Assembly (NCBI GenBank): GCA_964521285.1
Contig: CAZFQS010000001.1
Location: forward strand, 1-64,000
Direction of reading: 5' to 3'
Length of the DNA: 64,000 bases
DNA from: G020354785 sp964521285
Lineage (GTDB): Bacteria > Bacteroidota > Bacteroidia > Bacteroidales > UBA10428
Shown here piece after piece: positions 28,364 through 36,458 of the stretch. A program made the translations under genes and the position numbers. The notes under the pieces were generated by a model. It was not told the DNA's origin, made no database searches, and worked only from the letters and a program-made list of their open reading frames with translations. Within the stretch, counting starts at the first letter, position 1, and each line of letters opens with the position of its first letter.

Positions 28364-28371
28364 TATATTTG
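28364..28371 (+). promoter_or_regulatory. Bacteroidota-type -7 element (TATATTTG)
   Basis: This exact TAnnTTTG match lies 28 bp before the start of the CBM-like T9SS gene. An imperfect -33 (ATTG at 28344-28347) sits about 16 bp upstream. Confidence 0.4.
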
Positions 28372-28399
28372 GTTATTATAATCCCCTAAAACTATAATT

Positions 28400-29344
28400 A
28401 TGTTAAAATTTACTAATCCAAGATGTATATTAGTCCTTATTGCTTTGTTGCTATATATATTTCAAGGCAATATGTATGCACAAGACTATGACTTCGAGGA
28501 AGTGGCTTCCGAAGGTGGTCTTGTTGTCATGGAAGCAGAGAACTACTCTGAACTTATAATTCAGGACGGTGTTACCACCTGGGAAGAAGTTACAACTCCC
28601 GAATTATTTTCCGGAACCGGTGCAATGCAGGCTGTACCCATTGATGGCAGTCCATACGCTGATGCAGCTGTTGCTCTTGGTTTCTCTCCCATCTTAAGTT
28701 ATAAAATTAATTTTATCTCTACAGGAGATTTTTATATCCAGGTTCGTGAATTGCATTCAGACGATGGGGACGATTCTTTCCATGCAGGTCTTGATGATGC
28801 GATTCCTGCCACATCAGAAAGAATAGCCCGCGGCACGAGTATTGTCGACCAGTGGTACTGGGTTGATACAAATATGGCAGCTGTAAAGCCATATGTTACT
28901 GTTGTTGCAGGCGTGCACGATTTTAAAGTATATATACGCGAATGTGGTTTTAAAATTGATAAGATTGTGCTCACAAGGAATCCGGATTATCTGGCAGAAA
29001 CAGTTAACAATGGTTTTGGTCCAGAGGAAACCCTGAGACCTTCAAATGTAGAATCTTTGGTTTCTCATAAATTCGGATTATATCCGGCATATCCAAATCC
29101 TTTCAGCTCCAGCACTATATTATCCTATAATATTGTCAATTCCGGGCATGTCAGCTTAAATGTATATGATATACTCGGACACAGGGTTGCAACACTGGTT
29201 GATAATTTTCAGAATGCCGGAATACATGAACTAATATTTAATGCAGATGATGTGAATAACCACCGTCTGGCAGACGGAATATATGTAATAGAACTAAAAA
29301 CAGGCAAACAAAATAGCAGGATAAAAATACAGTTAATGAGATAA
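28400..29344 (+). CDS. T9SS-secreted CBM-like protein
   Basis: This 314-residue protein has a signal peptide (about 1-27, ending NMYAQD). A beta-sandwich at about 35-205 resembles CBM6-like or GH115 C-terminal carbohydrate-binding domains (VVMEAENYSEL, FSGTGAMQAVP, GVHDFKVYIREC, FKIDKIVLTRN). A T9SS sorting domain occupies about 230-314 (YPAYPNPFSSSTILSYNI, DGIYVIELKTG). There is no catalytic domain, so it may be a glycan-binding protein working beside the adjacent pectate-lyase-like enzyme. It ends 4 bp from the end of the convergent exporter gene, with no visible terminator between them. Confidence 0.85.
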   Translation: MLKFTNPRCILVLIALLLYIFQGNMYAQDYDFEEVASEGGLVVMEAENYSELIIQDGVTTWEEVTTPELFSGTGAMQAVPIDGSPYADAAVALGFSPILSYKINFISTGDFYIQVRELHSDDGDDSFHAGLDDAIPATSERIARGTSIVDQWYWVDTNMAAVKPYVTVVAGVHDFKVYIRECGFKIDKIVLTRNPDYLAETVNNGFGPEETLRPSNVESLVSHKFGLYPAYPNPFSSSTILSYNIVNSGHVSLNVYDILGHRVATLVDNFQNAGIHELIFNADDVNNHRLADGIYVIELKTGKQNSRIKIQLMR

Positions 29345-29348
29345 TTAA

Positions 29349-31514
29349 TCATAATACTATAGTATTGTATGACATACTGTAGATATTCTTACTTGCTATA
29401 AGCTCTCTATGGTTGCCTGTCAGTTCAATTTTCCCTTTATCTATTATATAAATCCTGTCAGATATCTTTGCTGAGCTTATCTTATGAGTCACAAGTATAA
29501 TCATTGAATTTGCCTTGCAGTTGTTTAAAACATCGAGTGTAGATTCCTCAATTTCCCTGTCCATTGATGATGTTGGCTCATCAAGGAGCAAAACCTGGGG
29601 ATTACGGTAGAGGGCACGTGCAAATGAAATAAGCTGTTGTTGCCCGCCCGAAATATTAGTGCCGTCTTTACCTAGCAAAGTTGCATAACCCTGTGGTAAT
29701 TGCTGAAAATATTTTTCAAATCCGAATCTTTTACAAAATATTATAGCATTGTGAATTTCCTTTTCATTATTACCCAGACAAATATTTTCAATAACAGATC
29801 CGTCAAAAAACTTTATCGTTTGTGGTACAATGGCAATAAAGCTTCTCAGGTCCCGGACAGAAATTTTTCTTATGTCAGTATTATTTACCAGATAATTTCC
29901 TTTCTCAGGATAATAGTATCTCTGGATGATATTTATTATAGTAGTCTTACCACAGCCACTTTCCCCGAAAAGTGTTATCATTTCTCCTTTCCTGATGCTA
30001 AATGAAATATTTGTGAATAATTGTTTTCGCCCGGGAAAACGAAAAGATATGTTTTGAAAAGTTAATGTTGATATTCCTTTTAATGTTGTTTTATTGTTAG
30101 TCTCTATGTTATACTCCTTTTTTAATCCTGCAAATTCATACATCCTGTCAAAAGCAATAAGTGCTCCCTGCAGCTGAATATTGGCAAACGCCAATGAAGC
30201 TATTGCCGGAAGCATTGATGACGCTATACCTGAAATAGCAGTGAGCACACCTACAGTAGTTGTTTTGTTAAGGACCATAAAAGAATTCACCGACAATAAT
30301 AAAACAGTAAATATTACTCCCGTAAAATCAGTTAGAAAACCAAGGTTAATATTTATTTTACCAAGTTTAAATATAGTCTGCTGGTAGAAGCCATATACCA
30401 CTTTGTTAATATCTGAAAAAAATTCTTCCTTGTTCGTGCTTTTAATTATGTCTATACCCTGAAGAGTATTTATGTAATTACTCTCGTTTTTTGAATGAGC
30501 TTCCATAACAGCCCGTTGTCCCGATACTATCTTATTATGAAATAACCAGGCAATAAAAAAATACACTGGTAATGCAGAAAAGGTAATTATTCCTGAGCTG
30601 ACAGAATATACAAATATAACTATCCCCGAGACTATCAGGATGAAAAAATTAAGAACAAGACGATTAATAATATAAGCAATGGTTTGTTGAATTGTCTTTG
30701 TGTCATTCAGCCTCGCAACCAGATCGCCTGTCAAACGGTTATCAAAAAAAGACTTTGGCAGTCTGAGAAGGTTTGAATAAAAACGATCTATAATACGCAA
30801 ATTAAAATCCCTGCTCTGCTTAATGCCAAAGTACCTGTGAATATAGGATAATCCTGCACGAATAAATAAAAGAAATATTATAAGAATTAATCCGATAATA
30901 AGGGCTTCCCTCCTGGAATTCGGCAAAATGTCATCTATTAGTTTTTGTGAAAAAACAGCTATTACAATCCCTAATGTTGATATAACTATTCCAAGAAAGA
31001 GGGAAGCTGACAGAATATCGATATCTTTCTTAAGTAATTCTTTTAGCCACAGGATCTTTCGGGCTCTTGCCTGTTCTTTTCCAGTAAAATCTTTGCCCGG
31101 ATATAACTTAAGTAAAGCTTTTGATTTCCATATTTTATCAATTTCATCATATGTATAATTTTCAATACCAGTCGCGGGATTGCTAATAATATATTTATTC
31201 CTTTTATATCCATAACAGACAACAAAATGGTTGTACTCATTCTTAATGTTAACATGCAGAATTACCGGATCAGTTATTTGATTGAGAAATTTAATATCTG
31301 CCTGAAGGCCTTGTGCAATGAATCCGCAATGACTGGCTGCATGATAAAGGCCAAGTACTGTTGTCCCCTGTATGGTAGTACCGCTCAATTCTCTGAGTTT
31401 TTCAGGCTTTTCCTTACCCCCGAAATAATTAATAATACTCATCAAACATGCTATACCACAGTCCGATTGGTCATGTTGTTTTACAAAGGATTTCCTGATT
31501 GCCTTATAATCCAC
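29349..31514 (-). CDS. C39 peptidase-containing ABC exporter (PCAT) for double-glycine peptides
   Basis: This 721-residue protein has an N-terminal C39 peptidase (about 1-130) with catalytic Cys19 in QSDCGIACL, upstream Gln13/16, and His96 in YNHFVV. The third triad position, usually Asp before Pro, reads Asn112 (SNPATG). Six membrane helices follow (about 165-430), then the ATPase, with Walker A GESGCGKTT (about 518), signature ISGGQQQL (about 624) and LLLDEPTSSMD. PCATs cut leaders after Gly-Gly and export the core peptide. It is the last gene of the cluster whose first gene encodes such a leader, strongly suggesting an exporter-substrate pair. Confidence 0.92.
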   Translation of the reverse strand: MDYKAIRKSFVKQHDQSDCGIACLMSIINYFGGKEKPEKLRELSGTTIQGTTVLGLYHAASHCGFIAQGLQADIKFLNQITDPVILHVNIKNEYNHFVVCYGYKRNKYIISNPATGIENYTYDEIDKIWKSKALLKLYPGKDFTGKEQARARKILWLKELLKKDIDILSASLFLGIVISTLGIVIAVFSQKLIDDILPNSRREALIIGLILIIFLLFIRAGLSYIHRYFGIKQSRDFNLRIIDRFYSNLLRLPKSFFDNRLTGDLVARLNDTKTIQQTIAYIINRLVLNFFILIVSGIVIFVYSVSSGIITFSALPVYFFIAWLFHNKIVSGQRAVMEAHSKNESNYINTLQGIDIIKSTNKEEFFSDINKVVYGFYQQTIFKLGKININLGFLTDFTGVIFTVLLLSVNSFMVLNKTTTVGVLTAISGIASSMLPAIASLAFANIQLQGALIAFDRMYEFAGLKKEYNIETNNKTTLKGISTLTFQNISFRFPGRKQLFTNISFSIRKGEMITLFGESGCGKTTIINIIQRYYYPEKGNYLVNNTDIRKISVRDLRSFIAIVPQTIKFFDGSVIENICLGNNEKEIHNAIIFCKRFGFEKYFQQLPQGYATLLGKDGTNISGGQQQLISFARALYRNPQVLLLDEPTSSMDREIEESTLDVLNNCKANSMIILVTHKISSAKISDRIYIIDKGKIELTGNHRELIASKNIYSMSYNTIVL

Positions 31515-31546
31515 CTTTTATGCAAATAATAAATATTCTTTACAAC

Positions 31547-32074
31547 TTATTTCCTGTTGAGTATTTTTAATATTGCTTCTACTGTCACTCCGCCTTTAAT
31601 TGCCTTTAAAAGATTATGATCCTCACTATAAATGAATGTTGCAGGAATAAATACAGGCCCAAAGACAGATCTGATATGCCCGTAATCTGCATATAATATT
31701 TCTATATGTTGATAATTATTTAAATTAAGTTGTTCTGAGAACTGTTTTAATAATCCGGCTGGCTGATCAGAAACCAGAAGTATATCCGTGTTACTAAATA
31801 AAGCGGAATTCTTAATTATACTTTCAATTTCGCAGGTGCAATGATGACAGTCAGTATTAAAGAATACTATAACAGTTGAATTGCCTTTTGTTATGCTTTT
31901 CGGGTGGAAGCGTGTCCCATGAAGTGTATAAAAACAAAAATCGGGCAATCTTTCTGTTTTTTTAACAATTTCATTTTTATTAACAATGCCTGAATAGATT
32001 TTCCAGCAGAGATAAAATATCAAAGTAAAAATTATAACTAAAATCAAAAATTTAAAAACCCTTTTTAAATTCAT
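31547..32074 (-). CDS. Membrane-anchored thioredoxin-fold protein (CHHCxC)
   Basis: This 175-residue protein has one N-terminal membrane anchor (about 8-30) and a thioredoxin/redoxin domain outside. The redox site is FFNTDCHHCTC: Cys76 and Cys79 form the CxxC, with an extra Cys81. A cis-proline loop is visible at FIPATFIY (about 142). It lies 3 bp from the preceding membrane-protein gene and 32 bp before the exporter. Family members reduce or form disulfides in the periplasm. The exported peptide of this cluster has two cysteines in its core, so a role in its disulfide bond is plausible but unproven. Confidence 0.8.
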   Translation of the reverse strand: MNLKRVFKFLILVIIFTLIFYLCWKIYSGIVNKNEIVKKTERLPDFCFYTLHGTRFHPKSITKGNSTVIVFFNTDCHHCTCEIESIIKNSALFSNTDILLVSDQPAGLLKQFSEQLNLNNYQHIEILYADYGHIRSVFGPVFIPATFIYSEDHNLLKAIKGGVTVEAILKILNRK

Positions 32075-32077
32075 TGT

Positions 32078-32731
32078 CTAAGAAAAATAAATGTTTATAA
32101 ACATTATTAACATAGTCCATACTAAAAGACACAAACCATAGGTACTGACAGAAAATAATAACACTCTTGCCGGTTTTTTTCTTAGAATGAAAGAAAGTCC
32201 GTTTGTTAATACTATAAAGTAAATGATTGTAAAGACATTAGCCAGTTTTAGCGGATAAACCAGCCAGATATTAACACTTTTAGAATTTGTTAAATTTAAT
32301 ATGGAAAGAGGATAAAAGTTATATATTTCATCTAGTGTATCAAAATCCAGGAAAAATAAAAATGTATTACGTACAATATTTGCTATAATTAAAACCAGTT
32401 CGGCAATTAATACAACACGAAAAATTTGGCTGAAACTTACTTTATAATCCAGGAGGATTACACCAATTTCAATACTAAGTGTTATTAATAATAATTTAAT
32501 AAATAAAATTACAGGAATTAAAGCATACCCTGTCCATTCCCATTTGTCTTTTAAATGTATCAATTTGTTAATTCGATCTATACTTAGCTGGTCAGCATAT
32601 GTATTATAATATAATTCACTGGAGATTATAAATTCATTTATAAAAACACTTATGAGTATATACAATAATGATGCAAAAATAAATATCACCCTGATATCCG
32701 TTCCATATAATGATTTTTTAAATAGATTCAA
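32078..32731 (-). CDS. Five-helix membrane protein of the peptide cluster, function unknown
   Basis: This 217-residue protein has about five membrane segments (about 17-35, 70-90, 105-125, 160-180, 192-214) and no recognised motif. Its only features are a large loop between helices 1 and 2 (about 38-65) and a second loop around DFDTLDEIYNFYPLS. It lies 36 bp after the ABC ATPase gene and 3 bp before the thioredoxin-fold gene, so it is probably translated together with the latter. It might be an electron donor or partner for that protein, or an immunity protein. I do not recognise the family. Confidence 0.65.
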   Translation of the reverse strand: MNLFKKSLYGTDIRVIFIFASLLYILISVFINEFIISSELYYNTYADQLSIDRINKLIHLKDKWEWTGYALIPVILFIKLLLITLSIEIGVILLDYKVSFSQIFRVVLIAELVLIIANIVRNTFLFFLDFDTLDEIYNFYPLSILNLTNSKSVNIWLVYPLKLANVFTIIYFIVLTNGLSFILRKKPARVLLFSVSTYGLCLLVWTMLIMFINIYFS

Positions 32732-32767
32732 TTTGCATTTATTAATTAGTAAATTCTGTGCTTATTA

Positions 32768-33505
32768 TTATTTTAGCCAGGCAAGATTAATATTCTTTTT
32801 AAATTTTGTAAGTTGATGATAAATATGTTCTTTAATCATTTGTTTATTCTCAACCCTGGATTTATCTATCTCATGAATAATCTTACCTTCATCCATTATT
32901 AAAAATTTATCACATAATTCAGCTACTAAATCCAAATGATGAGAAGTAATAAAAATCTTCTTCTTTTTGTTAAATCCCTTAAGAATAGTAATTAGTCTCT
33001 CAGTTGTCTTTATATCCAGATTTACAAAAGGTTCGTCCAGAATAATCAGTTCAGGATTATGAATAAGAGCAGCTCCAATAGAAACTTTCATCTGATTCCC
33101 GCCGGATAATTTTTTTATCTTTTTATTCCTTTCATTATGCAGTTCAAACAATAGAATTAAATCTTCGATTCTGTGTTTTGTTTCCATTGAGGGAACTTTT
33201 TGAAATCTGCAAACAAACTTCCAATATTCAACCAGGCTGAATTCATTAATAAAATATTGGGTACTTAAAACAACTCCAATTTTATTTTTATATGAATTAT
33301 ACGATGGCGTTATTAATCTGTCAAATATGTATGCTTTACCTGAATCATATTTTATCAAATTACAAATGACATTAATTGTAGTAGTTTTACCGCAGCCATT
33401 ATTCCCGACTAAGGCTGTATTGTTATAATTGCCGGTATCAAATGTCAGTTTATCCAATGCAATATTCTTTGAATACTTCTTTGTTACTCCATCAACTCTG
33501 ATCAT
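32768..33505 (-). CDS. ABC transporter ATPase of the peptide cluster
   Basis: This 245-residue ATPase has Walker A GNNGCGKTTTINVI, signature LSGGNQMKVSIGAAL, Walker B ELIILDEPF and an H-loop in ITSHHLD. It resembles ATPases of ABC-2-type drug and bacteriocin-immunity transporters (LanF-like). Its start overlaps the upstream membrane gene by 14 bp, and a second membrane gene precedes that. The three could form a complete transporter distinct from the C39 exporter. In bacteriocin loci such a second transporter often protects the producer, which is the likeliest role here. Confidence 0.88.
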   Translation of the reverse strand: MIRVDGVTKKYSKNIALDKLTFDTGNYNNTALVGNNGCGKTTTINVICNLIKYDSGKAYIFDRLITPSYNSYKNKIGVVLSTQYFINEFSLVEYWKFVCRFQKVPSMETKHRIEDLILLFELHNERNKKIKKLSGGNQMKVSIGAALIHNPELIILDEPFVNLDIKTTERLITILKGFNKKKKIFITSHHLDLVAELCDKFLIMDEGKIIHEIDKSRVENKQMIKEHIYHQLTKFKKNINLAWLK

Positions 33506-34064
33506 ATATTCTTTTGATTTTAAAAATGATAAAGATAATTATCACTAATAAATGAAGAAATAATACTAATACAAGGATATCCGAATAAAAATAACAGACC
33601 AGAAAATTAACAACTGAAAGACAAATAAAAATCAGACCTGTTAATAAAAATGATTTGTTATATGTATATAACACTGCAGTGAAAAAAGCGATAGCACTTA
33701 ATAAATATACTCTTACATCAATATTTAGCGCTTTAAGGAATTGAAATTTTAGAATAATAAAGAAACTAATTAAGTAAAGTATAGATATTACAATTAATTT
33801 AACTATAAAAACAAGAAATTCCGGAATATTATTGATTTTATAAAAAGAATAAAATTCATGTTTTTTATCTACTCTAAATGACAGATATAATACATAACAT
33901 ATTAAAAAGTTAATTGCAAACGGAAGTATTATTGAATAATTGAACCTTAATGTAATAAACAAAATTATATTAAGAATGAGTGTTTTAATTAATAAATATT
34001 GAGTCTTAAATAAGGTTAATATATAGAAATGGAGAAGATTATTTATTTGACGGATTATATCCAT
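33492..34064 (-). CDS. Small membrane protein, probable ABC permease subunit (a)
   Basis: This 190-residue protein has about six hydrophobic segments and no soluble domain. It overlaps the ATPase gene by 14 bp and the second membrane gene by 26 bp, so the three are translationally coupled. No conserved permease motif is visible. Partnership with the ATPase is inferred from gene order alone. Confidence 0.65.
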   Translation of the reverse strand: MDIIRQINNLLHFYILTLFKTQYLLIKTLILNIILFITLRFNYSIILPFAINFLICYVLYLSFRVDKKHEFYSFYKINNIPEFLVFIVKLIVISILYLISFFIILKFQFLKALNIDVRVYLLSAIAFFTAVLYTYNKSFLLTGLIFICLSVVNFLVCYFYSDILVLVLFLHLLVIIIFIIFKIKRIYDQS

Positions 34065-34737
34065 ACTTTAAAGTTATTTTAGTGATTAAGAAAGTAACAG
34101 GGAAAAGAAGTAGTAAGCATATATAAAGAATGACGCTTACAAAATAATCTCCGGATATTATTAAATTTAAAGGGATGCAAAATGATGAAGTGAAAGGATT
34201 TAATGCCATATATTGCAAATTATCAAATTTTAATAGTAAAACAACCACTAACAAACTCAAACTCGGTATAATACCCATATGATTTCTTATATTATATTTA
34301 ATGAATATCTCTCTGATAACAAAAGCTGATAGAATTGTAAAGGCTATCTGAAGAAGAAAACTAGTGATAAAAAAAATTGAAATTCTGAAGATTATTAAGG
34401 TCAAAACATTTATAATTATTAAAGCAAAATATTTCCTGGTGATAATGAAATGACTGATTATTTTCCTGATTGAATTATTAACAGATACAGGAAACAGTAA
34501 AAAATTTTTAAGCTCCAATAGTTGATTAGCCTTATCTTCCAGTATTATTAAGAACCAAAAGCATATACTTATTATACTTATACAATAAATGGATGTATGA
34601 TAATCAAAGCTTTTACCCACCAGAAAAAATAGCACAGGAGAAACAACTATGAATGAAATTATGACGATTTTAAGAAATGTATTTTTATTATATATCATTA
34701 AACTTATTTTACTTATGTATAGCAAAGAGTAAGACAT
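34039..34737 (-). CDS. Small membrane protein, probable ABC permease subunit (b)
   Basis: This 232-residue protein has about six membrane segments and a small soluble loop near residues 66-85 (LEDKANQLLELKN). It overlaps the following membrane gene by 26 bp. The gene lies 33 bp after the precursor-peptide gene, so it is the second gene of the cluster. Two small permease-like proteins plus one ATPase match the layout of LanFEG-type immunity transporters, although no family signature is visible. Confidence 0.65.
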   Translation of the reverse strand: MSYSLLYISKISLMIYNKNTFLKIVIISFIVVSPVLFFLVGKSFDYHTSIYCISIISICFWFLIILEDKANQLLELKNFLLFPVSVNNSIRKIISHFIITRKYFALIIINVLTLIIFRISIFFITSFLLQIAFTILSAFVIREIFIKYNIRNHMGIIPSLSLLVVVLLLKFDNLQYMALNPFTSSFCIPLNLIISGDYFVSVILYICLLLLFPVTFLITKITLKYGYNPSNK

Positions 34738-34770
34738 TATTTTAATGTCTCAATCTTTGCTAACTGGGTG

Positions 34771-35022
34771 TTAAGGTAGTTGTGAATCAAGTGGATTTCT
34801 TGGATCGGTAATTCTAATATTATCTGTACCACTTGCAGACAAGCCCAGATAATCCTCGCAGTCTCCTGCAGAAAGCATCATGCTGGCCAGACCAAGAATT
34901 CCCCAGGGGCCTGTGAACATTGACACAAAGCCAATACCAAATGCGACACAAGCTGCTAATCCTCTATCGATACCACCTTCCAGGTCTTCCATTTGTTTAA
35001 AGGTCAATTTTTTTACTTTCAT
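34771..35022 (-). CDS. Double-glycine leader peptide precursor (bacteriocin-like)
   Basis: I chose ATG at 35022; the frame is open 29 codons further, but those residues do not belong to any known leader. The 83-residue product begins with a 17-residue leader, MKVKKLTFKQMEDLEGG. Counting back from the Gly-Gly cut, Leu -4, Met -7 and Leu -12 fall exactly at the positions read by C39 peptidases. The 66-residue core starts IDRGLAACVAF, has a hydrophobic glycine-rich centre (FTGPWGILGLASMM) and two cysteines (core positions 8 and 38), and ends in a polar tail. It is the first gene of the cluster that ends with the C39 exporter. Bacteriocin, toxin or signal are all possible. Confidence 0.82.
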   Translation of the reverse strand: MKVKKLTFKQMEDLEGGIDRGLAACVAFGIGFVSMFTGPWGILGLASMMLSAGDCEDYLGLSASGTDNIRITDPRNPLDSQLP

Positions 35023-35165
35023 AGTTTTAATTTTTTGAAGTTTAATATAATAACATTTTGGTGAAATAAAATTCATAATCTTATAACTTAAATTCAAATA
35101 ATATAGCAACTTCGAAAATGAATGGTTGAAATTTTGATCTGAGTGGCAAATGCAATTTTAATTCA

Positions 35166-35211
35166 CCGGGCTCTCAATTAGCCGGGCACCTTTTGCAATT
35201 GGCAGGCAAAA
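35166..35211. promoter_or_regulatory. Two adjacent hairpins between peptide precursor and peroxidase genes
   Basis: CCGG(G)CT at 35166-35172 pairs with AGCCGG at 35180-35185, with one bulged G. TTTTGC at 35191-35196 pairs with GCAAAA at 35206-35211. They lie in the 256-bp divergent gap between the precursor gene start and the glutathione peroxidase gene. They are GC-rich against an AT-rich background. They could be an operator or an RNA element; no family is recognised. Confidence 0.3.
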
Positions 35212-35278
35212 CATTTCCTGATAAAAAATGTTTGTAATATATTTAAGGCAGGTAATTTCGGTTTAAAAATTAAATAAA

Positions 35279-35848
35279 ATGAAAAAGTCAAATAACAGTC
35301 ATATTATAATCCTTTTTACAGCCATTCTGCTTATAAACAGCTGCGGCGGCTCATCTCAAGCAGATATTGTCCGGACTAAATCTGTATATGATATTTCCCT
35401 TAAAGGTATTACCGGAGAGGATATTGATCTTAACGATTTTAGAGGGAAAAAGATCCTTTTTGTTAATGTTGCCTCCAAATGCGGATTTACTCCACAGTAT
35501 GAGAAATTGCAGGAACTTCACGAAAAGTATAGCGATAAGCTTGTTATCATAGGTTTGCCCTGTAACCAGTTTAAGGATCAGGAACCTGGGACTCATGAGG
35601 AAATACTGCAATTTTGCAAATTAAATTACGGAGTGACCTTTCAGCTAACGGAAAAAATAAATGTGAAAGGCCCTGATCAGCATCCCCTTTACTCCTGGTT
35701 AACCAGAAAAGAATTAAATGGTGTTAGGGATAGCGAAGTAAAATGGAATTTTCAGAAATATCTTGTAGATGAAGAAGGTAATTTTATTGATGTGTTTTAT
35801 TCAGTCACAAGTCCGATGAGCAATAAAATAACCTCTTTACTGAAATAG
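35279..35848 (+). CDS. Glutathione-peroxidase-like lipoprotein
   Basis: This 189-residue protein has a lipobox LLINSC (Cys22). The peroxidase domain follows, with the peroxidatic Cys68 in NVASKCGFTPQYE, Cys95 in GLPCNQF and the Trp of KWNFQKYLVD. These match the Cys-type glutathione peroxidase family, which in bacteria usually takes electrons from thioredoxin to reduce hydroperoxides. The lipoprotein signal puts it in the periplasm or on a membrane face. It is divergent from the peptide cluster and 82 bp before a DoxX gene. Confidence 0.9.
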   Translation: MKKSNNSHIIILFTAILLINSCGGSSQADIVRTKSVYDISLKGITGEDIDLNDFRGKKILFVNVASKCGFTPQYEKLQELHEKYSDKLVIIGLPCNQFKDQEPGTHEEILQFCKLNYGVTFQLTEKINVKGPDQHPLYSWLTRKELNGVRDSEVKWNFQKYLVDEEGNFIDVFYSVTSPMSNKITSLLK

Positions 35849-35930
35849 CCTTTACCAATAAAGTTATTTTTTATAGTCATTTTTCTTATTATTGACTAAA
35901 TTTATCGCCCAAATTCAATAGTTCATTTTC

Positions 35931-36419
35931 ATGGTTAAAAACAGTTTATTTCCTCAGCTAAGTGACATACAAACATTTTTTCTGGTTACACTAAGAGTCT
36001 TTATAGGATGGCATTTTTTATATGAAGGTATGGTGAAAATACTTGACCCAAACTGGTCTTCTTTCGAATATTTAATGGACTCTAAAGGTATTTTTTCAGC
36101 TATGTTTGAATCTTTGGCTTCAAATCCTGGTGTCCTTAAAGTAGTAGATTTTATGAATATCTGGGGATTAATATTAATTGGTTCAGGTTTAATCCTGGGA
36201 ATATTCACAAAATTTTCAACCATTAGCGGGATAATACTTTTGCTGCTCTACTATTTTTCACATCCCCCTTTTCTGGGCCTGGAATATATTATGTCTCAGG
36301 AGGGTAACTATCTTATTGTAAACAAAACACTTGTCGAAACTCTTGCACTGGCTGTTTTATATGTTTTCCCAACAGGACATATTATTGGATTGGACAGGAT
36401 TATTTCAAAATTAACATAG
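35931..36419 (+). CDS. DoxX-family membrane protein
   Basis: This 162-residue protein has four membrane segments and the DoxX pattern (LRVFIGWHFLYEGMVKI in helix 1, NIWGLILIGSGLILGIFTKFS near helix 2-3, and a final GLDRIISK). DoxX proteins are small quinone- or sulfur-redox-associated membrane proteins of uncertain function. It lies 39 bp before the first Gfo/Idh/MocA oxidoreductase, so it may be the membrane electron acceptor for that periplasmic dehydrogenase. Confidence 0.82.
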   Translation: MVKNSLFPQLSDIQTFFLVTLRVFIGWHFLYEGMVKILDPNWSSFEYLMDSKGIFSAMFESLASNPGVLKVVDFMNIWGLILIGSGLILGIFTKFSTISGIILLLLYYFSHPPFLGLEYIMSQEGNYLIVNKTLVETLALAVLYVFPTGHIIGLDRIISKLT

Positions 36420-36458
36420 GTCTGTTTTATTTGAATAACTGTAAAAAAGGATAACTAC

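Noticed and set aside
35023..35109. Upstream extension of the precursor peptide (29 more residues)
   Set aside because: The extra residues resemble neither a signal peptide nor a leader; the leader from ATG 35022 fits C39 recognition exactly.
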